The translations under genes and the position numbers were made by a program. A DNA stretch of 38,267 bases from Saccoglossus kowalevskii (taxonomy: Eukaryota; Hemichordata; Enteropneusta; Harrimaniidae), in NCBI RefSeq assembly GCF_000003605.2, contig NW_003109083.1, forward strand, positions 476,977 to 515,243. Direction: 5' to 3'. Below are positions 24,741-35,391 of this stretch, one piece after another (positions within the stretch are counted from its first letter, which is position 1; the number at the start of each line of letters is the position of its first letter). The notes beneath the pieces are model-generated. The model made no database searches, was not told where the DNA came from, and saw nothing but the letters and a program-made list of their open reading frames with translations.

Positions 24741-24929
24741 ACTATCCAGGATGTAAAATGAAGCGTCATGTGGAGTTATGACTGGCGGTTGGATACACAC
24801 CCGAATGCGCGCGACTCAGCTGCATCCGTTACATCGCTGATCACGTGAACTGTTGCTATGAACGAGTGGGAATCGTTGTATGGATCGTCTTCATTCAACA
24901 ACCACGAGGCTTCGTTACATTACGAAAGG
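24741..24929 (+). other. Candidate 5'-leader exon with upstream ORFs
   Basis: This comparatively GC-rich block ends at AAAGG|GTGAGT, a strong splice donor. It has at least four upstream ATGs. The last (24858, G at -3) opens a 24-codon frame, MNEWESLYGSSS onward, up to the donor in phase 0. Spliced to the acceptor at 25463 it adds 20 codons and ends at TGA 25524-25526. That stop overlaps the first channel ATG (25523) as ATGA. The channel frame is also open back through this exon to a TGA at 24779 but has no ATG, so it does not extend the protein conventionally. The exon and its start are inferred; the donor is seen directly. Confidence 0.4.
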
Positions 24930-25463
24930 GTGAGTAGAAAACTACAGTTTGTAAATATATTTATGTCTATATGTCTATCGTATTGCCCTGCCTATTCGAT
25001 CACTGTGTGATTGAATAAAAACAGCGTTGAAGAGCTCACTTAATGCAGTTTAAATTTTAACCACACAACGCTTCAATTACACGCGTATATAGCGGAGACA
25101 TGGTAAAGGAACGTGACCAAATGCCAGCGAGGTAGTTGTACATACAAATAATTACTTCAATAACAAAATCGCTAGTGCTACACGTGTATCTATGGCAAAA
25201 TGTGATTTTACGATTGAATCCGTGGTATACAACTTATCTATTTCACATGTGAGATTAGTCAGTTGGCTGAACTGGATCGCTTCGTTCACAGTGCTACGAT
25301 TTCTCATTAGTTGCGAATCAATGATTTTCATTCCAAGCAGAAAAATCCGTATGTATCTGTAGCGTTATGATTTCCCAGAATTTAAAGGAGGCGGTAACGC
25401 TATCATGTATGATGCGATCAGCTTAGAAGCTAGTGATTGTTATTTTTTTTCATTCTCTAATAG

Positions 25464-25522
25464 AAATACGCGTACAATTGTCTGACCAGAAGCTACATAT
25501 TGGATTGTTTGTTCATCTATCT
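25464..25522 (+). other. Probable 5'-UTR part of the signal-peptide exon
   Basis: The exon start is set by a strong acceptor: a run of T and C (TATTTTTTTTCATTCTC) followed by TAATAG at 25458-25463. An acceptor here implies an upstream noncoding exon, probably the one ending at 24929. These 59 bases contain no stop in the channel frame and no ATG before 25523. Confidence 0.55.
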
Positions 25523-25593
25523 ATGACTATGCCTCCAGCCATAATCAATGTTGGTTTTATTTTCTTCATAACAACAGTATCGACCGGAGCAAG
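25523..25593 (+). CDS. Cys-loop anion channel, coding exon 1 (signal peptide)
   Basis: The exon encodes 23 codons plus two bases: a short MTMPP start, the hydrophobic core AIINVGFIFFITTVST, then GA and a split Arg codon. This is a typical secretory signal peptide, with likely cleavage near TGA|R. The donor AAG|GTGAGT is at 25594, and the two leftover bases AG join the first G of the exon at 32977 to give AGG. The first ATG has a weak context (T at -3). The second, at 25529, has A at -3 and may be the real start, trimming two residues. The signal peptide directs the receptor subunit to the plasma membrane with its ligand-binding domain outside. Identity rests on the phase match and on the two downstream exons. 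Confidence 0.75.
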
Positions 25594-26128
25594 GTGAGTC
25601 GATTAATTCACGCTCGATTGTACTTCGACATTACATATCGTATGCTTGTTCGTTGTATTTCTTTCAACAATGTCTTCAGATTGAAGCAGGAATCGGCGTA
25701 CGTCCCTGTGTGTTTGCAACGTATTCGGTGAAAAGAAAAGAACATCTAGATTTCGTTCGTAATCTTTCTAAAATTGACGGATAACGCTAATCGCTTCTCC
25801 ATGTGATAGGAATGAATGGGTGAAACCTCGATTAATAAACAGTCGCTGTTCACTATTGCGAGAACGTGGTCACATTTCCCTGTTGTAATCGCCTTACGAA
25901 AGTAACAATGACGTCTCTTTTGAAACTATTGCTTGTTCACTTTGTGAAATTGTATTTTTAAATTCAGTATTAACGATTAGATTAGTGGTTATAGACATTA
26001 GTTATTTTATAATTATAGATAACGAAGCTAATCATTAAGTAATAATGGTATGAAAATAATAATGTCATCGTTATTGTTCAACAATTGACCTTGAATCCTG
26101 AACATATGACCATGTCTCAACATATGTA

Positions 26129-26226
26129 ATATATACAGCACGGAAAATACGACAGGTATATGTCCCCCAATATCTCGACATACATTGGGGGACAGATATA
26201 TGTCGTATTTCCCGTTCTGTATATAT
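26129..26226. repeat. 98-bp near-palindromic hairpin (MITE or miRNA-like)
   Basis: Two arms of about 43 bases are reverse complements with few mismatches. The inner stem is GTCCCCCAAT against ATTGGGGGAC around a loop of roughly a dozen bases (about 26172-26183). The middle pairs AAATACGACA with TGTCGTATTT, and the outer end pairs ATATATACAG with CTGTATATAT. It is far better paired than other inverted repeats here. Its size suits a compact palindromic transposon remnant or a hairpin precursor of a small RNA. It lies inside intron 1. Two overlapping minus-strand frames across it are by-products of the palindrome. Confidence 0.8.
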
Positions 26227-27107
26227 ATAAAAACGGAAGATGTATTTGGAAACACACATACACACACATATGTATATATTATGATTTTTGTTCATGAATA
26301 CAGACGCGAATGCCCTTAATGTGCGATAATTTTTTTACTAAATGTCACTTACACTAACACTGTTATTAAATCGATATATTGTGCAATAAACTAAAAAGAT
26401 TCACATGTAATGATAGATATTGTATAAGATATTGCAATTAGTGAACTTCAAAAGATATCCCCGCTCATTAAAATCAGTTTAAAGAGCTCCTTTTTTTCAA
26501 TATTATACTGAATTAAAACCCCGTATTTGTTAAATGAAAATAATTCACTTGATACTACAGTTTATAACTAACCGACTAATCTGCCCGTTTAGTCGTGTCG
26601 CAGTCAGTATGACTGTTTCTAATTTACGGTGAGCGACCGGATATTGTGTAGGTTATTTTCAATTCAATTTCGTTGCAAGTCGACCGGTGTGTAACCTATT
26701 TCTAACGTGATGAATATTCAACGTTTAGACAAAATAGTTACATTTTAAATCGCAGGTTGACACGTAACTGGTGTCACTGTTCTTAAGTGATACAGTACAT
26801 ATATTGATTTAGTTTGTCCCTGCTTATACATTGTCACGCATTTACAGTTGCCATGTAAATATCCGTCTTAGACACAAATATAGAAATAATACAAACGTAA
26901 GATTCGATAAACATCACACTCACGATACTCCCTTGTGTATTGCCGTGCGTAATTCGCCACTTTTTTTTTTCTTTTGAACTATAGGTCAATTACGATTTCA
27001 GTTCTAAGAATAATTTTTTTTGAACTTTTCTTTCTTCATTACAAAATACTCATCAAATCTTGGAATAATGTAGCTACACAGCATCCAGTCAGTACACATT
27101 TATTCGA

Positions 27108-27124
27108 TCAGTCAGTCAGTCAGT
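27108..27124. repeat. (CAGT)n microsatellite
   Basis: Four consecutive TCAG/CAGT tetranucleotides (GATCAGTCAGTCAGTCAGTA) in intron 1. Confidence 0.8.
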
Positions 27125-28289
27125 ATAATGAGATAACTTTGATTGGCCTATAAATTGCATTTCAGTAATATAAACAAACTATCTGTCATATATTTCATTA
27201 TATAATTTTTTGAAACAATGATGAATTCATACATTTGAAGTGCCTGCGTCGGCTGCTGGTATATCGAGTAGATAACACGTCTTACAGGACAAAACACGTT
27301 ACTAACGTATCAATTCGTTGAACATTAATGTTTTGAGTGTACGACATGTTGTGCTAGTGTTCAAAAGCTCACAGATCAAAACAAAAACACATCGAAATTC
27401 AGGTCGGTACTACTACTTGATTAGTAAACATAACATTTGTAAGGCCGGTCAATGTAATGACAAGTTAGGCTTGATTAAGTCGAGACATCGATTGAGTAAT
27501 AAGAACGTGAAATCATTTTGATCATATCAAATTATTGCCTACTGCTTCCCTAGTTTTGTACTTAGGAGTGGCAATTCTATCACAAAGATGGTGAATTTTA
27601 AAATTCATATTCAATCTGTATATGTCTACAGGGCTTTCTTAGTGCGCATAATTAGGTAGTCTGCATATTACAATGAATTGCATTCTTGCTTGTGATTGGA
27701 CTAAATTACGTTGTGTTTCCTTGAGAAATCAACTTACATATCCGGTTGACCGTGAGACATTTACTTCATTCAGTCACAGGCATAATTGATTTTAAAATGT
27801 ACGACATGTGTGATTATATGTTTTATAGCGAGGCATTTAAACCTACTTTATGCATTTGACATAAATGACGCTTTTCATTTGCCTGTGGAAATATTTGATT
27901 ACGATCGACACTAAATTATATAGAAAACTACTGCGTATCATCAATATTAATATGACCTATTATGCAAATAACATAGAAATTACAGTTTTACATATGTCAA
28001 TGACTTGATATATTATATTATCATGACAAAATACATTGTCTGTTTTTTTTACACTTTTCGATTTTTATATTTTGCTTGAATATGTTAACTATTGAACGGC
28101 ATTATTTCATCACATGGCAGAGATTGTCATGATTACAATATCTTAATAGACAGAAACTGATGTAACTAATCTTGAAATGTGACATAACGCATGAGAGACC
28201 AAAAAAGAACGAAGTGTGTTGATGGTAACCCCAACACCAACTGCATTTACGTTGTTGCTCCCATGAACGTCTTCGTGAATAATTAACCA

Positions 28290-28314
28290 CGTGACGTAAT
28301 GCCCAGTGACGTCA
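28290..28314. promoter_or_regulatory. Adjacent E-box/CRE half-site and full CRE
   Basis: CACGTGACGTAAT is followed at 28307-28314 by a perfect TGACGTCA. The cluster lies in intron 1 of the channel gene and could be an intronic enhancer or part of a repeat. The match is exact; the function is inferred. Confidence 0.35.
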
Positions 28315-28737
28315 TATGAAACACACGTTATACGTGCGCTGGGAAATATTGTTCTACGAACAGATATGTATGTTCATTTTATTTATGGTTTCAGGATATG
28401 AGGTTTGTCAGGCGACATATAAAACATTGTTCATAAAATTAAAATACGTTTCTTTCATCGGTAAGCATACTCGCCAAAAGAACAATGGTATGGTAAACTA
28501 CCTCCAAAAATAATTCTTTAGATTCTCTTTGAAAAAGTTACATTGTTTTGAAATTGGAAACACATAATTTTAATACTTCACTGCATGATTTATTCGAAAA
28601 TAAATACTAATTTAGGTAACTATTTAAAATAATTCGTAATCGAATTGTGCTAGAAAGGTAGATATATAATTATATTGCATTATGTATTATGTTTAACGCC
28701 ACAACACACCATATCATAATACAATACTATAGAATTT

Positions 28738-28760
28738 ATTAGATTTATTTAAAATCTAAT
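28738..28760. repeat. Perfect 8-bp inverted repeat
   Basis: ATTAGATT and AATCTAAT flank a 7-base AT spacer in intron 1. Confidence 0.65.
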
Positions 28761-31700
28761 ATCACTTTACAGTCGTATATAATCGTGTTTTCAATTACTA
28801 CACTCGACTATACAATAGTGTAATATTGTTCATTTAAATGTTTTTTTCATTACCGTATCTGTGAAGGTCAAATACACGCATTCAGCATATATCTAACTAC
28901 ACAGAGGGCGTATTCTGCATAAAATTTAGATTAAATACATTGTTTCCCTGTTTCCATTATCATTGAGTATTTATGATTGCAAGTCGAATACTTGTCCCAT
29001 GCTGATCACGTTTCATCTGAAAACTACCATGGTATGTTATATCACTGCACAAAGTGCACATCAATGTGCTATTTCTGTAGCAATATGCTATATTGGGTAT
29101 CAATAATGTATGTGAGATAATTCATCCAGAACATCTCTAGCTTATTATAATACTAATACCTAATTTTATATAGTTATACTGACAAGCCGGTACGCGATTG
29201 TTCATATCGTACGGTATAATAATTGGACTACGTGAATGTTAAACGCACGTGTAAGTGACCAGTTAGGTAGGAGAACAAAACGTAACATCTTGAAGTCCTT
29301 GGTCATACTGCCCATCCTCGTACAAAAAAAAAAACACCTCGGCTGACAGTTTTTTCCGCATTGTTTTTTTCTTTCAGTTATTGATGTCCTCCGCCGATAT
29401 GTTTAGATGTACTTGGTCATTTGATCGAGTACGTTGCGCAAATAGTGTATATGTTTCCAACAACAATAAAATACTGATTGACAGCATATGTAAAGGGTTC
29501 CTCATCACATCACATTCATAGGTATATTTTACCAGTCATGTCATCTAATCCCCTATGTATAGCATATATTCACATTCTGTACATAAAATCTGTTCTTATT
29601 GCATACAAGCCAAGTGAAATAAAATAAATTTCTTTAAATAATTTTGTTATTTTCGCATGCAATTTAAAAACGCCACTTGGACGGTCATGTTTCAACGATA
29701 GTGCCATGTCTATGTAGGCAGCTATGCAACTAAATTAGAAACGATAGTAGTTACGTCACAGTGGGTTTTATACTTATTGCTTTATTCGATTTTATGTCTT
29801 GTAAGTGGGAGATAACGCAATAGTTTAATATGTCCTGTGGCAGTTAGTAATAGTCTGAAGTAGTGTGACAGGTACATTAAATAGAACTGGATATTCCCCT
29901 ATACTTTTACCACCATATTTATCACCAAGGTTATCATTCCAAGAACGGCATCATCATCATGTTCGTTTGATCTAGTTATTACTAAGTGTACAATTCTTAG
30001 TGATAAGATTTGTTTACATCATCCAAATCATAGTTGGTTTATTACACTATTAATGCCATTGTAATGATACATAATAGTCATAAGTTAAGTTTACATTCCG
30101 TTTGGTAAATTTGAACTGACTATTTCTCATTGAGGAAACAATACGTTGTGGCACTTCCTCGTTAGATAAGGTGATCTATATTGACGATTCCTTCTATTTG
30201 ATGTTATTATATTGCATTTCTAGGTCAATTACATATTTCACTTACTCAGTTGAAAAGTGTATGTTGCCAGTGTATGGCTATCTAAAACTGGGTCATTCGA
30301 CGTAATATAATGGAATTTAACTGCTCCTATTTATTAAACGTCCCTATAAGTTTGATCAGATTAGATTACTTGTGTAGCATCATTCATACACTTTTTAATC
30401 TGATGTTTTATACGTATATACACATGCAGGCTTCGTCATCATTAACTGATTTATATATTTGTGGACTGGACGGGATTTCATTTGTGGCATGCGTTAGATA
30501 GCCTAATAATCATCACTAGATCACAAGTAACGTAAAATTATTTGCACTTGTGGTCTTGTGTCCCATGAAATATCAGGGTTGCTCACGGGATTTAGACTTT
30601 AGTTGTCTATATATCCAATTTATCCAAGTAGCGTCGACAAACTATTCTCTAGTTATGATTAGTTAACCCACTGGGCTCCGGGATCTGACGCAAGCGAGAC
30701 CAGATTTATGCAGTGTGACAATATTTGCTGGAAATACGTCATGGTTATATTTACATGAATACTCTCGTGATTACCCAGCATTACTGAGTCCGAGCACGCT
30801 CGATCCTGCTACGTGACGTAATATATATGCACGGTAAGTTGGGTGTTTAGTTTCTGTGATCATATCCGGTACACACCCCAGCAAATAATAGCACAATACT
30901 AAACAAGCGGCATGAAGAGTGAAGTGGGAAATCGTTTTGAATCAATTTGACAGATTCACGTAATGAAAACTTCTGAGTGAACTCAGTAATAATACGTCTC
31001 AATATATGAACCTTACAACTTCTACTGTAAAAAAAGTAACTTCACAATCAGTAAAATGGATAATAATCAAAGTATCAACCCTCTATAATCAGATTCGAGT
31101 TATCAAGAGTGTAGGTTGGTGAATACCCGTATGGTATACACGTTATATTACATTTGAACCATGGCACATGGAAACACTTACATCAAGGAATTGTTAGAAT
31201 TCACTTCAAATTTAATATTAGACAGTGTCGTGTGTGTATTTTATAACTTGTAATTTATTTCAATAAACATTGCGTCAGGTACTCGTTTGTATAGAATCTA
31301 TTCGACCATTCTAACATGTCTACGAATGACCTCGCATCTATGTACGGTTTTTAATCATCCGCCGTTGGGACTTGTCACACCTTTGTAATTGATTATTGTG
31401 AGGAAATGTTTCTCTTTTAAGCTGGAGATACGCTAACCCACGCGTCTCAGGGACGGGAGCTTGCATGGTATAACATATCTCATCAATAAAATAAACTCAC
31501 TATTTGATCAGTGACGCAGTCTATCCATGTGAACACCATACTTACTGTACGATACCAAAGGGATTGGTTAGCAGATAAATAATAATACATACACTTCAGT
31601 CAACTTTATATGTTAATATATTAATTAATTTTGTTATTGTTATGTTTAGTTTTGTGTCATGTGTATCACATTTATAAAAAAAAATGATACGTAACTCGTT

Positions 31701-32719
31701 GAATGGAGTTTCCAACGTTATCGCCAAACCCATGGGCGCTTACCTAAAAAATCATAAAATGCTGAAATATTAATGATAGAAACTAGAATATGCATTCTAT
31801 TTTGTATATATTAACTATTAAACTAGCCGCCTGGATGCTTTGTCGATATACAGTACAGAATTTTGTTATTGAAATAAACCAATAATATTCCATAATTTCA
31901 CAAATTCGTAAATTTACCAGAGTGCAGGTGCTATTTGTTTGAATCGATTGATCGCCTCATTTTCTCGCTAATTTGCCGATTTTTCAGAATGAAGATTTAC
32001 AGATGAAACTGAAAATATATGATATATAAAAATTATTTAAACTCCTTAAAAATATACAGTCTGGAAATCAATAACGATACAAAGTTGTCGATTAGTTTGA
32101 CATGTACATTGTGAGGATTAAATTCAGGTCAAACCCCAGTAATCAGTATACAATAACACAATAGAACATTGCACGTGATGTGAATAATTACTTATTCATT
32201 CATTCGAAAGGGCGGATACAGTAATTAGAACAGACATGAACACGGGTATTCTCTTCTATTTTTGCTTTTAATTATCGATGCCACCAAGTGCCCCAAATTT
32301 CAATTAATATCTTGACTGATTCGTCGTGACTTCTTTCTCGTAAAGTTGATTACTGTTAACAACTGGACGTAGGTCATTATATGTCTTTGCACGATATAAA
32401 TACGGTGTTTTAATCTTACACTTTGTAACTGATATGGTAATATCACTGCTATATACGTGGTTAACGTTTTATCATCAGTGTTGTTGCGTTGAAAGCTCAG
32501 GTCAGAAATGATCTCTAAGAGTTCATTATCGAGGAAACAGATTTATATTAGTCAAATTGTTTGATATAATATGGTATAATGACAAGTATTGTCAAGTACT
32601 TATAAGTAGACATATCTAGACAGAATTGCAGCTGTGCGTTGATTACTTCTTGCCGTGTTATATAATTGGTCATCTGCTGATATAGATCAGATTTAAAAAA
32701 GATGTAAATATCGGTGACC

Positions 32720-32881
32720 ATGGTTACATGTGGGTACACAAACAATCGTTATTCAACTGACGCCCTTAATGAAGAAGTGTATGACACCCCGGAGCACTGC
32801 GTCTGTGTGAAAAATCAAAAGCTGTATAATGCTATACCAAGGTTGGTGGTAAGTGTGGCCAGTGTTCAGGTCTTTGTATGA
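32720..32881 (+). other. Small open frame, possible cryptic exon
   Basis: A 53-codon frame starts at ATG in a strong context (GACCATGG) and encodes a charged stretch, NNRYSTDALNEEVYDTPEHC, then VKNQKLYNAIPRLV, followed by a donor-like GTG|GTAAGT at 32849. The composition is more protein-like than nearby frames. It is not in the channel's family pattern and sits only about 95 bases before exon 2, in an intron. A 75-codon minus-strand frame overlaps it. It may be an element fragment or chance. Confidence 0.2.
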
Positions 32882-32976
32882 TGGAAAATGAATCTCTAAT
32901 GCTTCAAAACAATAGTAAATGTATGTGTCTGTAACTTGAGGATCAGTTAAACACTTTTTTCCATATCCATTCACAG

Positions 32977-33047
32977 GCATTCTGATGTTCTTAACAAGAT
33001 TTTACATGAGGGAAATTACGATCACGAACAAAGACCTTCGGCAGAAA
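32977..33047 (+). CDS. Cys-loop anion channel, coding exon 2 (N-terminal helix)
   Basis: A 71-bp exon between TTTTTTCCATATCCATTCACAG and GTAAGT. It starts with one base completing a codon from exon 1 (AG|G, Arg) and ends with one base (A) of the next codon. It encodes HSDVLNKILHEGNYD, then HEQRPSAE. This is the start of the mature extracellular domain in glycine and glutamate-gated chloride channels: the amphipathic helix (SD-L-K-L), then the YD-xxx-RP turn that leads into strand beta1. In most relatives an Arg or Lys precedes the RP by two residues (YDARIRP); here the turn is DHEQRP. The exon has no stop, and its phases match both neighbours, which is strong evidence for a real, intact gene. 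Subunit class (glutamate, glycine or GABA type) cannot be decided from it. Confidence 0.9.
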
Positions 33048-34756
33048 GTAAGTGCCTTAACTCGTGTTTTTCCCTCTCGTGTTTTCAGTGACTGGCATTC
33101 TTTCTAATAGAGAATATGTTCGTCATTAACATCGGTCACATCAAAGCAGTGAACGTAGAAAAAGGAAGTCATTATACACAACAATCTTCTATTCAGATTA
33201 AAATCGATTTCAACGAAAATCACACACTAGTAATGTTTGATAATATCTTGATCTAATCATTGGGTGTGAGGCTATGTTCAGATACTCACAACACGTGGCT
33301 CATTTGTGGATTTCTGAAATCAACCATGGTTGAGTGTACGATTCAGTATAGTAGAATGTAATTAGAATGTAGTAACCCTGAAGTTACTCGATTTGTTAGA
33401 ATAAAATTACTCACTGAAACCAAGGCCAACATATATTGTATGCCAATCGTAAAATATAGTCATTGTTAAGACCCAAAGATATCTCGTATATTGAAATCTA
33501 TTGAACACTCATATATAATAGTGCCACATAACTAAATTATACTAGCAGCCTATTTGGTGGGTTTAACAAAATTCAAACCCAATAATAACAACTGAAAGTA
33601 ATTATCTGCAGCAGCACTTGCAGCAATGATGTTATTATTATTATTCTCATTCGTCTACAAGATAAGGATCTGTCACAAGCACCATTTCTGGACAAAACTG
33701 TAAACTAACCTAAACTACGGGATTTAAACTCATTTCTAGTTGTACTCAGCCACGTTGTCTGTTTATCGGCAGATTTCGCCAGGTAGCGAGAATCAATAAA
33801 ATTCACTAGGGAAAAATCAGGCTTACTTTATCTGATATCAAATCTCTATATACTAAATCTGTTGTACATTTGAACTCATTACGCAGTGAGCGCGGTCGTA
33901 CCAAATACAGTATGAAAATAAACAGCGTGTGATTTTTATAACACTGCCAGGGGACATGGATCCTAGTTACATAGTTTATTCGTAGATTATTTCCTTTTTA
34001 TCGCGTGATATTAAAACGCAATAAAATAAATATTAGCACAGCTTTCGCTAAGCTCAGGGCATTTCCTAACGACTCGATATAATGAGGATCGCATGCATGT
34101 GTAATAGGCACACTATTCAAAATTGGGGATTTTGCTATCAACAGAATCTTAGTATTCAAATAAATACTGTTAGCAAATTACACCCGTAGTGTATAGGTAT
34201 ATCATCCTATCCTATTGGCTGACAATCACATTGGTGTAACTACGGTAACTGTTCAGTAATTGAAATGATGAACATATGTTTAGGCTGATTATAATCCCAC
34301 ATTATAAGGTGCTGAACTGCACTTACGTCATATTGGAATACGACTTAGAGGGTCGTATATTATTTAGGCTGTAAAAGCAGGTGTCACACACATGCATAGT
34401 AAACAAATTCACAATAAAAAAAAGTTCTTCATCTTGATTCGCAAGTCACACAAAAACAATTAAATCGCCGTAAATATGCAGTCTGTGATCGCCATTGGAT
34501 GACGTTAACGGGTACGATGATGGGATTACAACTGAGCTTAAAGGCCGTCTATATGCATATTGTTTAATGTGCATTATATTATTGGTATGTGAATATTAAA
34601 GGAATACCGTAGCATTAGTTGATAGACCAGGATAGAACCAGCTGCGATGTGTCGTTAGTAAAGTTATTCAAAGCGATACTGCTCTGTTTAAAGAATAAAA
34701 TACCTCCGTTTCAGTTCATAAAAACTGATACACATTCACTTAGACACACCCACTCA

Positions 34757-34793
34757 ATATGGGCAATGAAGTGATCCACTTCATCCCATATAT
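34757..34793. repeat. Imperfect inverted repeat
   Basis: ATATGGG-CAA-TGAAGTG pairs with CACTTCA-T-CCCATAT around a 3-base loop. It is a possible small hairpin within intron 2. Confidence 0.65.
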
Positions 34794-35377
34794 ATGACCC
34801 TCTTTACCAAAGTATGTATTGGAGGCAATACTGACCAGGCTATTGCAGCATTGACATCTTTATCCATTTACTACAAAGCTCATTCGGGGTGTATTTATTT
34901 AGTTATGTATTTATTACACAAACATGATACCATCTGTATGTCATGGTATTTAAAATTGGAATCTGGGTCACTCTATCTTTAGGGTTATGTTCGTGTGGAT
35001 TTGACAAACAGAAACTTGAAACACGCAATAAATAACACTAAACTACTAAATATATGCACGAATTTATTTGTCCCTTAATGATTTAATATTGTTATTTATA
35101 TTCGTTTTCCTGAATGTTTAGCCACTGTGTAGACGCTGACAAAAGTATGTTATTCAGTGTTAGTAGAATACATTTGTAATTTCCACACTCAAGCATACAT
35201 CAAGAGAAACCTGTACCGTTATCACACTGTCCATCGAGCTGTGCAATTGTCTGCAATTCCGTATAAACGAGTTCTGGTGACACAGTGCCATCAATTGTTA
35301 TAAGTGATTTTGTTCAGTCGTCAACACCAAGATCTTGGACAAAATTAAATGGGTTCAGCAAAAAGAACTAGAATCGC

Positions 35378-35391
35378 GTTGCTATGGAAAC
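35378..35391 (+). promoter_or_regulatory. X-box-like RFX motif
   Basis: GTTGCTATGGAAAC fits the RFX X-box consensus at every position and is followed by a GC-rich stretch (CGAGCGCTCTCGCTCTCAGC). It lies in intron 2. It could mark an alternative promoter, but no first exon is recognised. Confidence 0.35.

Larger units (their letters stand above)
25594..32976 (+). other. Intron 1 of the channel gene
   Basis: About 7.4 kb from GTGAGT to a TCCATTCACAG acceptor. It contains the 98-bp hairpin at 26129-26226, a CAGT microsatellite, a CRE pair at 28290-28314, an inverted repeat at 28738-28760 and a doubtful small frame at 32720-32881. No extra coding exon with compatible phase was recognised. Confidence 0.65.

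Noticed and set aside
26028-26295. Overlapping minus-strand frames of 79 and 74 codons
   Set aside because: They are produced by the near-palindromic hairpin and the flanking CA/AT repeats.
30655-30840. Exon-like GC-richer patch ending in GCACGGTAAGTT
   Set aside because: A donor-like GTAAGT is present, but no open frame or acceptor supports an exon.
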